The notes under the pieces are model-generated. The model was given only the letters and a program-made list of their open reading frames with translations, was not told where the DNA came from and did not search any database. From positions 558,001 through 622,000 of the forward strand of contig CANTAL010000130.1 in assembly GCA_947650365.1 (NCBI GenBank): a stretch of 64,000 nt of DNA, in the 5' to 3' direction. The translations under genes and the position numbers were made by a program. Source of the stretch: Chamaelirium japonicum. Taxonomy: Eukaryota; Streptophyta; Magnoliopsida; Liliales; Melanthiaceae. This document shows, piece by piece, positions 28,380 to 41,799 of this stretch; positions within the stretch are counted from its first letter, which is position 1, and every line of letters starts with the position of its first letter.

Positions 28380-28650
28380 TAGAATGGATACATTCGTGTG
28401 AAAGAATTAGAATAGATCGTATGAATGAATTAGAATGGATCCTATGAATGAATTAGAATGGATCGTGCGAATGAATTAGAATGGATCGTACGAATGAATT
28501 AGAATGGATCGTGCTAATGAATTAGAATTGACGAACAAATGAATTAGCATGGATCGTGCTAATGAATTAGAATGGAACGTACGAATGAATTAGAATGGAT
28601 CGTGTGAAAGGATTAGAATGGATTGTATGAATGAATTAGAATGAATTCGT
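28380..28650 (+). repeat. Island-free paralogue of the outer element's insertion site
   Basis: The sequence up to 28456 matches 38640-38715, the left flank of the outer LTR element. The sequence from 28452 on matches 55649-55828, its right flank, including rare units with GTGCTAATG, GCATGGATCGTGC and GGAACGTACG. The ATTAG that is duplicated around the element occurs once here, at 28452-28456. Confidence 0.85.
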
Positions 28651-29559
28651 ACGATCCATTCGAATTCATTCGCACGATCCATTCTAATTCATTCATACGA
28701 TCCATTCTAATTCATTCATACAATCCATTCTAATTCTTTCACATGATCCATTCTAATTCATTCGTAGGAACCATTCTAATTCATTCGTACAATCTATTGT
28801 ATTTCATTCGTACGATCCATTCTTACTCATTCGTTTGATCCATTCTAATTCATTCGGACGAATGTATCCATTCTAATTTATTCGTACGATCCATTCTAAT
28901 TCATTCGTACGATCCATTCTAATTCATTCGTACGATCCATTCTTACTCATTCATATGATCTATTCTAATTCATTCGTACGATCCATTCTAATTCATTCGT
29001 ACGATCCATTCTAATTCATTCGCACAATCTATTCTAATTCATTCGTTCGTCAATTCTAATTCATTTGCACGATCCATTCTAATTCATTCGTACGATCCAT
29101 TCTAATTCATTCGCACGATCCATTCTAATTCATTCATAGGATCCATTCTAATTCATTCATACGATCTATTCTAATTCGTTCGCACGAATGTATCCATTCT
29201 AATTCATTCGCACGAATGTATCCATTCTAATTCATTCGTACGATCCATTCTAATTCATTCGTACGATCCATTCAAATTCATTCGCACGATCCATTCGTGC
29301 GAATGAATTAGAATGGATTGTATGAATGAATTAGAATGGATACATTCGTGCGAATGAATTAGAATGGATCATACGAATGAGTAAGAATGGATCGTACGAA
29401 TGAAATAGAATGGATTGTACGAATGAATTAGAATGGATCGTACAAATGAATTAGAATAGATCGTACGAATGAATTAGAATGGATCATACGAATGAGTAAG
29501 AATGGATCGTACAAATGAAATCGAATAGATTGTACAAATGAATTAGAATGGATCGTACG

Positions 29560-30060
29560 AATAAATTAGAATGGATCGTGTGAAAGAATTAGAATGCATT
29601 GTATGAATGAATTAGAATGGATCGTATGAATGAATTAGAGTGGATCGTGCGAATGAATTCGAATGGATCGCACTATCCATTCGAATAGAATGGATCGTAT
29701 GAATGAATTAGAATGGATCGGGCGAATGAATTAGAATGGATTGTAGGAATGAATTAGAATGGATCGTATGAATGAATTAGAATAGATCGTGCGAATGAAT
29801 TAGAATGGATCGTACGAATGAATTAGAATGGATCGTACGAATGAATTAGAATGGATCATACGAATGAGTAAGAATGGATCGTACGAATGAAATAAATGGA
29901 TTGTACGAATGAATTAGAATGGATACATTCATGCGAATGAATTAGAATGGATCGGACGATTGAATTAGAATGGATCGTACGATTCATTCTAATTCATTCG
30001 TACGATCCATTCTAATACATTCGTACGATTCATGCTAATTCATTCGCACAATCCATTCTA
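29560..30060 (-). repeat. Satellite segmental duplication, block A partial inverted copy
   Basis: Repeats the left part of the 19.7-kb copy (ATGCATTGTATG unit, short CCATTCGAATAG dyad near 29672, GACGATTGAATTAG unit, then the switch near 29990) and leaves the shared order near 30065. Confidence 0.7.
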
Positions 30061-33000
30061 ATTCATTCGTATGTATGTATCCATTCTAATTCATTCGTAC
30101 GATCCATTCTAATTCATTAATATGATCCATTCTAATTCATTCGTACGATCGATTCTAATTCATTTGCACTATCCATTCTAATTCATTTGTGCATATGAAT
30201 TAGAATGGATCGTACGAATGAATTAGAATGGATCGTACGATTCATTCTAATTCATTCGTACGATCCATTCTAATACATTCGTACGAATAAACTAGAATGG
30301 ATACATTCGTGCGAATGAATCGTACGAATGAATTAGAATGGATCGTACGAATGAACTAGAATGGATACATTCGTGCGAATGAATTAGAATGGATCGTGCA
30401 TGAATGTATCCATTCTAATTCATTCGTACGATCCATTCTAATTCATTAATATGATCCATTCTAATTCATTCGTGCGATCCATTCTAATTCATATGCACAA
30501 AGGTATCCATTCTAATCCATTCGTAGGATCCATTCTAATCCATTCGTACGATCCATTCTAATTCATTCGTACGATCCATTCTAATTCATTCGCTCGAATG
30601 TATCCATTCTAATCCATTCGTACGATCCATTCTAATCTATTCGTACGATCCATTCTAAATCATTCGCATGAATGTAACCATTCTAATTCATTCATTTGAT
30701 CCATTCTAATTCATTCGTACGATCCATTCTAATTTATTCGTCCGATCCATTCTAATTCATTCGCACGAATGTATCCATTCTAATTCATTCGTACGATCCA
30801 TTCTAATTCATTCGTACGATCCATTCTAATTCATTCGTACAATCCATTCTAATTTATTCGCACGAATGTATCCATTCTAATTAATTCGTACGATCCATTC
30901 TAATTCATTCGTATGATCTATTCTTATTCATTCGCACGATCCACTCTAATTGATTCGCACGATCCATTCTAATTAATTCATAGGATCCATTCTAATTCAT
31001 TCGTACAATCCATTCTAATTCTTTCACACGATCCATTCTAATTCATTCGTACGATCCATTCTAATTCATTCATACAATCCATTCTAATCATTCGTACGAT
31101 CCATTCTAATTCACTCATACGATCCATTCTAATACATTCATACGATTCATTCTAATTCATTTACACAAATATATCCATTCTAATTCATTCGTACGATCCA
31201 TTCTAATTCCTTCGTACGATCCATTCTAATTCATTCGTACGATCTATTCTAATTCATTCATACGATCCATTCTAATTAATTCGTAGGATCCATTCTAATT
31301 CCTTCGTACGATCCATTCTAATTCATTCGTACGATCCATTCTAATTCATTCGTACATTCTATTCTAATTCATTCGTACGAATGGATACATTCGTGTGAAT
31401 GAATTAGAATGGATCGTACGAATGAGTAAGAATGGATCGTACGAATTAAATAGAATGGATTGCACGAATGAATTAGAATGGATCGTACGAATGAATTAGA
31501 GTGGATTGTGTGAAAGAATTAGAATGGATTGTATGAATGAATTAGAATGGATCGTACGAATGAATTAGAATGGATCGTACGAAGGAATTAGAATGGATCG
31601 TACGAATGAATTAGAATGGATCGTGCTAATGAATTAGAATTGATCGAACGAATGAATTAGCATGGATCGTGCATTCGTACGATCCATTCTAATTCATTCG
31701 TAAGATCCATTCTAATTCATTCGTACGATCCATTCTAATTCATTCGTACGATCCATTCTAATTCATTCGCACGAATGTATCCATTCTAGTTCATTCGTAC
31801 GATCCATTCTAATTCATTCGTACGATCCATTCTAATTCATTCATATGATCTATTCTAATTCATTCATACAATCCATTCTAATTCTTTCACACGATCCATT
31901 CTAATTCATTCGAACGATCCATTCTAATTCTTTCGCACAATCCATTCTATTTCATTCGTACGATCCATTCTTACTCATTCGTATGATCCATTCTAATTCA
32001 TTCGCACGAATGTATCCATAATGGATCATACGAATGAGTAAGAATGGATCGTACGAATGAAATAGAATGGATTGTGCGAATGAATTAGAATGGACCGTAC
32101 GAATGAATTAGAATGGATACATTCGTGCGAATGAATTAGAATGGATCGGACGAATGAATTAGAATGGATCATACGAATGAATTAGAATGGATCGTACGAA
32201 TGAATTAGAATGGATCGTACGAATGAATTAGAATGGATACATTCGTCCGAATGAATTAGAATGGATCATACGAATGAGTAAGAATGGATCGTACGAATGA
32301 AATAGAATAGATAGTACGAATGAATTAGAATGGATCCTACGAATGAATTAGAATAGATCGTGTGAAAGAATTAGAATGGATTGTATGAATGAATTAGAAT
32401 GAATTCGTACGATCCATTCGAATTCATTCCCACGATCCATTCTAATTCATTCATACGATCCATTCTAATATATTCATACAATCCATTCTAATTCTTTCAC
32501 ACGATCCATTCTAATTCATTCGTAGGATCCATTCTAATTCATTCATACAATCTATTCTATTTCATTCATACGATCCATTCTTACTCATTAGTATGATCCA
32601 TTCTAATTCATTCGGACGAATGTATTCATTCTAATTTATTCGTACGATCTATTCTAATTCATTCGTACGATCCATTCTAATTCATTCGTACGATCCATTC
32701 TAATTCATTCGTCCGATCCATTCTAATTCATTCGCACGAATGTATCCATTCTAATTCATTCGTACGATCCATTCTAATTCATTCGTACGATCCATTCTAA
32801 TTCATTCGTAAGATCCATTCTAATTCATTCGTACGATCCATTCTAATTCATTCGTCCGATTCATTCTAATTCATTCGCACGAATGTATCCATTCTAATTC
32901 ATTCGTACGATCCATTCTAATTCATTCGTATGATCCATTCTAATTCATTCGTAAGATCCATTCTAATTCATTCGTACGATCCATTCTAATTCATTCGTAC

Positions 33001-36000
33001 GATCCATTCTAATGCATTCGTACGATCCATTCTAATTCATTCGCACGAATGTATCCATTCTAGTTCATTCGTACGATCCATTCTAATTCATTCCCACGAT
33101 CCATTCTAATTTATTCGTACGATCCATTCTAATTCATTCGTACGATCTATTCTAATTCATTCGCACGAATGTAACCATTCTAATTCATTCATACGATTCA
33201 TTCTAATTCATTCGTATAAGCTATTCTAATTCATTCGTACGATCCATTCTAATTCATTCGTACGATCCATTGTAATTCATTCATACAATCCATTTAGATT
33301 CATTCGCACAAATGTATCCATTCAAATTCATTCATACGATCCAGTCTAATTCATTCGTATGATCCATTCTAATTCATTCGCACGAATATATCCATTCTAA
33401 TTCTTTCGTACGATGCATTCTAATTCATTCGTACGATTATCCATTCGTGCGAATGAATTAGAATGGATCGTGCACGAATGTATCCATTCTAATTTATTCG
33501 TACGATCCATTCTAATTCATTAATATGATCCATTCTAATTCATTCGTACGATCCATTCTAATTCATATGCACAAAGGTATCCATTCTAATCCATTCGTAG
33601 GATCCATTCTAATCTATTCGTACGATCCATTCTAATTCATTCGTATGATCCATTCTAATTCATTCGCTCGAACGTATCCATTCTAATCCATTCGTACGAT
33701 CCATTCTAATCCATTCGTACGATCCATTCTAATTCATTCGCATGAATGTAACCATTCTAATTCATTCATTTGATCCATTCTAATTCATTCGTACGATCCA
33801 TTCTAATTCATTCGTCCGATCCATTCTAAGTCATTCGCACGAATGTATCCATTCTAATTCATTCGTACGATCCATTCTAATTCATTAATATGATCCATTC
33901 TAATTCATTCGTACGATCCATTCTAATTCATTCGTACGATCCATTCTAATTCATTCGTAAGATCCATTCTAATTCATTCATACGATCTATTCTAATTCAT
34001 TCGTACGATCCATTCTAATTCATTCGCACGAATGTATCCATTCTAGTTCATTCGTACGATCCATTCTAATTAATTCGTACGATCCATTCTAATTCATTAA
34101 TATGATCCATTCTAATTCATTCGTACGATCCATTCTAATTCATATACACAAAGGTATCCATTCTAATTCATTCGTACGATCCATTCTAATTGAGGATCGT
34201 ACGAATGAATTAGAATGGATACATTCGTGCGAATGAATTAGAATTGATCGTACGAATGAATTAGAATGGATCGTGCGAATGAATTAGAATGGATCGTGCG
34301 AATGAATTAGAATGGATCGTACGAATGAATTAGAATGGATCGTACGAATGAACTAGAATGGATATATTCGTGCGAATGAATTAGAATGGATCGTACGAAT
34401 GAATTAGAATGGATCGTACGAATGAATTAGAATGGATCTTACGAATGAATTAGAATGGATCGTACAAATGAATTAGAATGGATCGTACGAATGAATTAGA
34501 ATGGATATATTCGTGCGAATGAATTAGAATGGATAGGACGAATGAATTAGAAATGGATCGTACGAATGAATTAGAATGGATCGTACGAATGAATTAGAAT
34601 GGATACATTCGTCCGAATGAATTAGAATGGATCATACGAATGAGTAAGAATGGATCATACGAATGAAATAGAATAGATTGTACGAATGAATTAGAATGGA
34701 TCCTACGAATGAATTATAATGGATCGTGTGAAAGAATTAGAATGGATTGTATGAATGAATTAGAATGGATCGTATGAATGAATTAGTATGGATCGTGCGA
34801 ATGAATTCGAATGGATCGTACGAATTCATTCTAATTCATTCATACAATACATTCTAATTCTTTCACACGATCTATTCTAATTCATTCGTAGGATTCATTC
34901 TAATTCATTCGTACAATATATTCTATTTCATTCGTACGATCCATTCTTACTCATTCGTATGATCCATTCTAATTCATTCGGACAAATGTACCCATTCTAA
35001 TTTATTCGTACGATCCATTCTAATTAATTCGTACGATCCATTCTAATTCATTCGTACGATCCATTCTAATTCATTCGTCCGATCCATTCTAATTCATTCG
35101 CACGAATGTATCCAATCTAATTCATTCGTACGGTCCATTCTAATTCATTCGCACAATCCATTCTATTTTATTCGTACGATCCATTCTTACTCATTCGTAT
35201 GATCCATTATGGATACATTCGTGCGAATGAATTAGAATGGATCATACGAATGAGTAAGAATGGATCGTACGAATGAAATAGAATGGATTGTGCGAATGAA
35301 TTAGAATGGATCGTACGAATGAATTAGAATGGTTCGTGTGAAAGAATTAGAATGGATTGTATGAATGAATTAGAATAGATCGTATGATTGAATTAGAATG
35401 GATCGTACGAATGAATTAGAATGGATCGTACGAATGAACTAGAATGGATACATTCGTGCAAATGAATTAGAATGGATCATACGAATGAATTAGAATGGAT
35501 CGTACGAATGAATTAGAATGGATCGTACGAATAAATTAGAATGGATACATTCGTCCGAATGAATTAGAATGGATCATACGAATGAGTAAGAATGGATCGT
35601 ACGAATGAAATAGAATAGATTGTACGAATGAATTAGAATGGATCCTACGAATGAATTAGAATAGATCGTGTGAAAGAATTAGAATGGATTGTATGAATGA
35701 ATTAGAATGAATTCGTACGATCCATTCGAATTCATTCGCACGATCCATTCTAATTCATTCATACGATCCATTCTAATTCATTCATACAATCCATTCTAAT
35801 TCTTTCATACGATCCATTCTAATTCATTCGTAGGATCCATTCTAATTCATTCGTACAATCTATTATATTTCATTCGTACGATCCATTCTTACTCATTCGT
35901 ATGATCCATTCTAATTCATTCGGACGAATGTATCAATTCTAATTTATTCGTACGATCCATTTTAATTCATTCGTACGATCCATTCTAATTCATTCGTACG

Positions 36001-37389
36001 ATCCATTCTAATTCATTCGTACGATCCATTCTAATTCATTCGTCCGATCCATTCTAATTTATTCGCACGAATGTATCCATTCTAATTCATTCGTACGATC
36101 CATTCGCACAATCTATTCTAATTCATTCATACGATCCATTCTAATTCATTCGCACGAATGTATCCATTCTAATTCATTCATATGATCCATTCTACTTCAT
36201 TCGTACTATCCGTTCTAATTCACTCATACGATCCATTCTAATTCATTCATACGATCCAATCTAATTCATTTGCACGAATATATCCATTCTAATTCCTTCG
36301 TACGATCCATTCTAATTCCTTCGTACGATCCATTCCAATTCCTTCGTACAATCCATTCTATTTCATTCGTATGATCCATTCTAATTCCTTCGTACGATCC
36401 ATTCTAATTCCTTCGTATCCATTCTAATTCACTCATACGATCTATTCTAATTCATTCGTACGATCCATTCTAATTCATTCATACAATCCATTCTAATTCA
36501 TTCGCACGAATGTATCCATTCTAATCCATTCGTACGATCCATTCTAATTCATTCGCACGAATGAATTAGAATGGATCGTACGAATGAAATAGAATGGATC
36601 GTACGAATGAATTAGAATGGATCGTACGAATGAATTAGAATGGATCGTACGAATAAATTAGAATGGATACATTCGTCCGAATGAATTAGAATGGATCATA
36701 CGAATGAGTAAGAATGGATCATACGAATGAAATAGAATAGATTGTACGAATGAATTAGAATAGATTCGTACGAATGAATTAGAATGGATACATTCATGCG
36801 AATGAATTAGAATGGATCGTACCAATGAGTAAGAATGGATCGTACGAATGAAATAGAATGGATTGTGCGAATGAATTAGAATGGATCGCACGAATGTATC
36901 TATTCTAATTCATTCGTACGATCCATTCTAATTCATTCGTACGATCCATTCTAATTCATTCGTACGATCCATTCTAATTCACTCATACGATCCATTCTAA
37001 TACATTCATACGATCCATTCGAATTCATTTGCACGTACGAATGAATTAGAATGGATCGTACGAATGAATTAGAATAGATGTTTCGAATGAATTAGAATGG
37101 ATCGTACGAAGGAATTAGAATGGATCGTACGAATGAATTAGAATGGATATATTCGTGCAAATGAATTAGAATGGATCGTATGAATGTATTAGAATGGATC
37201 GTATGAGTGAATTAGAATAGATCGTACGAATGAATTAGAATGGATTGTATGAATGAATTAGAATGGATCCTACGAATGAATTAGAATGGATCGTGTGAAA
37301 GAATTAGAATGGATTGTACGAATGAATTAGAATGGATCGTACGAATGAATTAGAATGGATCGTACGAATGAATTAGAATGGATACATTC

Positions 37390-38610
37390 GTGCGAATGAA
37401 TTAGAATGGATCGGACGAATGAATTAGAATGGATCGTACGAATGAATTAGAATGGATCAAATGAATGAATTAGAATGGTTACATTCATGCGAATGAATTA
37501 GAATGGATCGTACGAATGGATTAGAATGGATCGTACGAATGGATTAGAATGGATACATTCGTGCGAATGAATTAGAATGGATTGTATGAATGAATTAGAA
37601 TGGATCGTACGAATGAATTAGAATGGATCGTATGAGTGAATTAGAATGGATACGAAGGAATTAGAATGGATCGTACGAAGGAATTAGAATGGATCATACG
37701 AATGAAATAGAATGGATCGTACGAAGGAATTAGAATGGATCGTACGAAGGAATTAGAATGGATCGTACGAATGAATTAGTATGGATATATTCGTGCAAAT
37801 GAATTAGAATGGATCGTATGAATGAATTAGAATGGATCGTATGAGTGAATTAGAACGGATAGTACGAATGAAGTAGAATGGATCGTATGATTGAATTAGA
37901 ATGGATACATTCGTGCGAATGAATTAGAATGGATCGTATGAATGAATTAGAATAGATTGTGCGAAAGAATTAGAATGGATCGTACGAATGAATTAGAATG
38001 GATACATTCGTGCGAATAAATTAGAGTGGATTGTATGAATGAATTAGAATGGATCGTACGAATGAATTAGAATGGATCGTACGAATGAATTAGAATAGAT
38101 TGCGCGAATGAATTAGAATGGATCGTGTGAATGAAATAGAATGGATGCAAATGAATTAGAATGGATCATACGAATGAATTAGAATGACGATCCATTCTTA
38201 CTCATTCGTATGATCCATTCTAATTTATTCGCACGAATGTATCCATTCTAATTCATTCGTACGTCTAATTCATTCGTACGGTCCATTCTAATTCATTCGC
38301 ACAATCCATTCTATTTCATTCGTACGATCCATTCTTACTCATTCGTATGATACATTATGGATACATTCGTGCGAATGAATTAGAATGGATCATACGAATG
38401 AGTAAGAATGGATCGTACGAATAAAATAGAATTGATTGTGCGAATGAATTAGAATGGATCGTACGAATGAATTAGAATGGATCGTGTGAAAGAATTAGAA
38501 TGGATTGTATGAATGAATTGGAATAGATCGTATGAATGAATTAGAATGGATCGTACGAATGAATTAGAATGGATCGTACGAATGAATTAGAATGGATCGT
38601 ACGAATGAAT
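37390..38610 (+). repeat. Satellite segmental duplication, block Q copy 2
   Basis: Second copy of the 8.8-10.0 kb block, ending about 100 bp before the outer LTR element. The switches at 38188 and 38355 correspond to those at 9580 and 9747. Confidence 0.75.
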
Positions 38611-38710
38611 TAGAATGGATACATTCGTGTGAATGAATTAGAATGGATACATTCGTGCGAAAGAATTAGAATAGATCGTATGAATGAATTAGAATGGATC
38701 CTATGAATGA

Positions 38711-38715
38711 ATTAG
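38711..38715 (+). repeat. Target-site duplication ATTAG, left
   Basis: Five bases of satellite core directly before the outer 5' LTR; the same five follow the 3' LTR at 55649-55653. Confidence 0.9.
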
Positions 38716-38984
38716 TGTTGGTGGTAGTCAAAAACCACATATCTTGGATAGTATTGCAAACACCTGAGATAGAGTTCTCGAAGGAGCCCGTCCAGGAGTT
38801 GGAACCCTCGGAAGCCGAGCGTGCCCCCTTTCCAGCTCGCAAGGAGCTCGACCTCTCAGCCCATCAGAAGCTCGCCCCCACAGGGAGCTGGATGGACACC
38901 TTGTATCTGAGTGCAGCTCACTAAATCATCTTGACAGTGGAGCGAGATCCACATTGGGCTGAAGGGGCCCAAGGCCAAGAGCTC

Positions 38985-39275
38985 GCTAAGGAGCTCGCCC
39001 ACGCTCGCACAGGAGCTCGCCCAAGTTCGCTCATGAGCTCGCCTAGCTCGCGCATGAGCTCGCCTAGCTCGCGCAAGAGCTCGCCCATGTTCGCTCAGGA
39101 GCTCGCCTAGCTCGCGCAGGAGCTCGCCCAAGATCGCCAGGAGCTCGCCCCAGCTTGCTCAAGAGCTCGCCTAGCTCGCGTAGGAGCTCGCCCATGCTCG
39201 CTCAGGAGCTCGTCTAGCTCGCGCAGGAGCTCGCCCATGCTCGCTCAGGAGCTCGCCCAAGCTCGCCTAGACCCC
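38985..39275 (+). repeat. GC-rich minisatellite in the LTR, 21/22-bp units
   Basis: Alternating units of the types AGGAGCTCGCCTAGCTCGCGC (given as its 21-base pattern around GAGCTCGCC) and a 22-base form containing CCATGCTCGCTC. The 3' LTR has the same array at about 54870-55120 with one unit fewer. It lies in U3 upstream of the TATA box, so it could act as a promoter-proximal enhancer array; that role is inference. Confidence 0.85.
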
Positions 39276-39582
39276 TGTTTCTCGAAGAGGTTGCTCCCGC
39301 GAGGTCCGACTCTTGATAAATATGGACGAAAGGGCGGAGCAGTGCAGGCCGAGCCTGCCTTTGTTTTCTCCCTGAGACCGCCCAGACTTGAACATTCCAG
39401 AATAGCCACCTGGCCGCGACAAGAAAGATGCTCTTCCCCACTCAAACCGCCTAGCAGGCTTGACGACAGAATGTCAGGACGCGAGTACCAAGGTCTGTCA
39501 GACCCACGCGAGCCAGAACGTGGGGGTCTAGAAGGCCCTGGAAGAATCTCTACGTGTCGGGCCATCATAGGCCGCCAATGTC

Positions 39583-39588
39583 TATAAA
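39583..39588 (+). promoter_or_regulatory. LTR TATA box (outer element)
   Basis: TATAAA preceded by GCCGCCAATG about 10 bases upstream. The same site is at 55445-55450 in the 3' LTR. Transcription would start about 30 bp downstream, leaving a short R-U5. Confidence 0.7.
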
Positions 39589-39788
39589 TGCACACCCCCA
39601 AGCTCCAAAGTACAGGTTCGAATCCCATTTCCCTACCACTTTGGTATACAACAGCTCGCCGTTGTGCACCCGTGACTGACTTGAGCGTCGGAGGGTCTGC
39701 GCTCCTAAGGGAGCCAGCCGTTCTCATGTTCTCTTTTCTTTGTCTTGCAGGTGGCTCGCAAGGATCAGTGAAAAATCCCCCAAACATT

Positions 39789-39805
39789 TGGCACCGTCTG
39801 TGGGA
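39789..39805 (+). other. Primer-binding site, outer element
   Basis: TGGCACCGTCTGTGGGA begins two bases after the 5' LTR. It differs by one base from TGGCGCCGTCTGTGGGA, the form in the inner element and one commonly reported for Tat-lineage elements. The matching tRNA is not certain from this window. Confidence 0.8.
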
Positions 39806-39876
39806 TATTCGACTGGTTCCTGCGAGAACGCCCACGACCGCACGGTTGAACACTGTCGGCTCTCGTAAACCCAAAG

Positions 39877-41790
39877 ATGGCTCCGGCGATAAGGGGACGC
39901 AGGCGGACGAGGGCCCGTATGGGGTCTGTGCACAGCGAACCCCCCGCTGAGACTCCCCATCCCCTTGTCCCGCTCAGTGACCAGCTCCTGTTGGAGATGT
40001 TGGCCACCCAGCGGGCAATGATGAAGGAGTTGACGTGCTTGCGTCAGGCCCCGGCGGCGAGCCGGCGATCGGGACCATCGAGGCCCGCATCCCCTGCGCG
40101 ACCTCCCGTCTCGTCGCGTCTGCCCACGACCATACCAGCACGGCGAACTTCCCGTCCGGAACCCCCGGTTGAGAGGACGGCCGTGCGTGGAGCGAAGGAG
40201 ACCCCACTCACCAGGTTACAGAAGCTTGTAACCCAGCGGTCTAGCAACCAGGCGACCTCGCACGCGACCATCCCTCGCCGCCGCAGCCGGAGCGTCGACT
40301 CTGACGGGTCGGAGGCAAGGTCTCAAGAGAGGGATCGCGACCCGCACCATCGGCGACGAGGGAAAGAGCCCGCGGTGGCTATACCTTCCGAACCTCGAGA
40401 GGCGATGGCCTCCCATAGACCAACCGCCACGCTGAAGGGATCCGCAGGCGAGCAGCCAGGAGGCTGCCGATCGGTGGCCCCCGAGGGTCGCCGCGGGGTG
40501 GATCTGAACCTCCCTAGAGGGAGTGCACACGGCCGCCTAGGACCTGCGCAGCCGCCTTCGGGATTTCTCCCCGGGCACTGGCAGCGATCTAGTGCGCCAG
40601 TGGATTTACTGGAGGATCTCGCCGCCCACGGAGGAAGCTCGCCCTTCACCAGCGAGGTCCACCAAGGGGGTTTTCCGCACCATTGGACCCCCCAAAGTTT
40701 GTTTTGTTCGACGGGTCGCAGGATCCTGTTGACCACCTCTTGGCCTACAGAAAGCTTCTATTTTTCCGGGACCAGGACCACGTCTTGTGCCGAGCGTTCC
40801 CGAGCAGTCTGACTGGATCGGCGTTGAATTGGTTCCACAAGTTGTCATCCGGCGTGATTCCCGACTTTCCAACTCTCTCTAGGCTATTCCTGGAGCAGTA
40901 TCGCTGCAATAGGCAGCCCCCAAAGAGGATCGAGTCTCTGTTTACATTGGCCATGGGAGCTCGCGAAACGCTTCGGTGCTTCGCAACACGATTCCGAAGC
41001 GCCTACCTCGCTCTGGAAGACGCAGCGGGCCAAGATCGTACCGTGGTGAGTGCTTTCAGAAGCACCCTCCCCGAGGGGGGTAAGCTTCATGACGCCTTAG
41101 TGATCAAGGACCCTCGCACAATGGTTGAACTATTCGCGCTGGTCCAGCAACACATCAAGCTCGAAGATGTGGTGCTGGATCGGAAGGGAAAGGCAGTGGA
41201 GCAGCGACCTCCTCCGGTTCTGCGACCTCTTGTCGTTAAGGCCGTGGAGAGGAGGGAGGTGCCACTTACGGTAACTTTGCCCGGACCGTCCGCAGCTCCT
41301 GCAGTACAGCCCGCTGAAGCCCCCGCGGCGGCCGCTGGAAGGCCGGCGAACTGGCGCCTGCCTCCGAGACCCGGGGAGCGGGACTTCACCGTGCTGACCC
41401 ACTCGCCGGGACAAATCTTCCATCAGATTCGGAATGAGCCTTTCTTCCAGTACCCGCCACCCCTACAGGTCGGAGAGCCCGGCTCTACCGACAACTCGCG
41501 GTGGTGCGCTTTTCATCGAAGCCCTGGGCATCACACTAACAGATGCCGGGCTCTGAAGAACCACCTGGAGGATTTGGTCACCTTGGGGCACTTGAACCAA
41601 TTCATCTCGCCCCCGAGGAGGTTCGAGGTGATTCCAGAACGAGCCCCTCGGGAGGGAGATCGCCCAGGACTCGCGGAGCCCGCCTTACCTCCGCCTCCCC
41701 CGGGAGGACCGGCGATCTACCACACTATTAGCGGATGGCTGAGCGGCCCGAGATCCAGTAATGAAGCCCGCCGACGAGTCAGGGAGATGG
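39877..41790 (+). pseudogene. gag region of the outer element
   Basis: Starts soon after the primer-binding site. The first third is Arg/Pro/Ser-rich with a short Leu-rich segment (LSDQLLLEMLATQ). The middle, about 40.68-41.2 kb, is a Retrotrans_gag-type capsid domain (FDGSQDPVDHLLAY, GSALNWFHKL, FLEQY). Near 41505-41550 a zinc-knuckle-like pattern C-x2-H-x4-GH-x4-C (CAFHRSPGHHTNRC) is followed by LKNHLEDL, a layout typical of Tat-type gag. The product would package element RNA in cytoplasmic particles. The region is fossil, with few breaks; its central and later parts are openly readable. Confidence 0.85.
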
Positions 41791-41799
41791 AGCGGGCGC

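Larger units (their letters stand above)
15871..38715. repeat. Satellite tract 2, 23/28-bp monomers in both orientations
   Basis: Same family as tract 1; no gene seen. Orientation map by eye: F 15871-16492; R to 17039; F to 17209; R to 19416; F to 20205 (short R near 19851-19860); R to 20903; F to 21848; R to 23814; F to 26245; R to 27972; F to 28645; R to 29297; F to 29990 (short R near 29671-29680); R to 30187; F to 30238; R to 30284; F to 30404; R to 31376; F to 31672; R to 32018; F to 32403; R to about 33444; F to 33473; R to 34193; F to 34824; R to 35209; F to 35711; R to 36555; F to 36889; R to 37035; F to 38188; R to 38355; F to 38715, where the outer LTR element begins. The short blocks between 29.3 and 31.7 kb are the most finely shuffled part of the window. 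Confidence 0.95.
38716..39786 (+). repeat. 5' LTR of the outer element, 1071 bp
   Basis: Starts TGTTGG, ends CCAAACA. It contains a GC-rich minisatellite (about 38990-39275), a CCAAT-type box and a TATA box, then a short R-U5 part of about 200 bp. It is 21 bp longer than the 3' copy because of one extra minisatellite unit. Confidence 0.92.

Noticed and set aside
39615-39625. Pol III B-box or tRNA T-loop (GGTTCGAATCC) in the outer LTR, also 55477-55487
   Set aside because: No A-box at the right distance and no cloverleaf can be drawn around it; a chance match in R-U5.
39245-39874. 209-residue minus-strand frame across the outer 5' LTR (and 55107-55649)
   Set aside because: It crosses the LTR promoter and primer-binding site and no homology is recognised; an LTR shadow.
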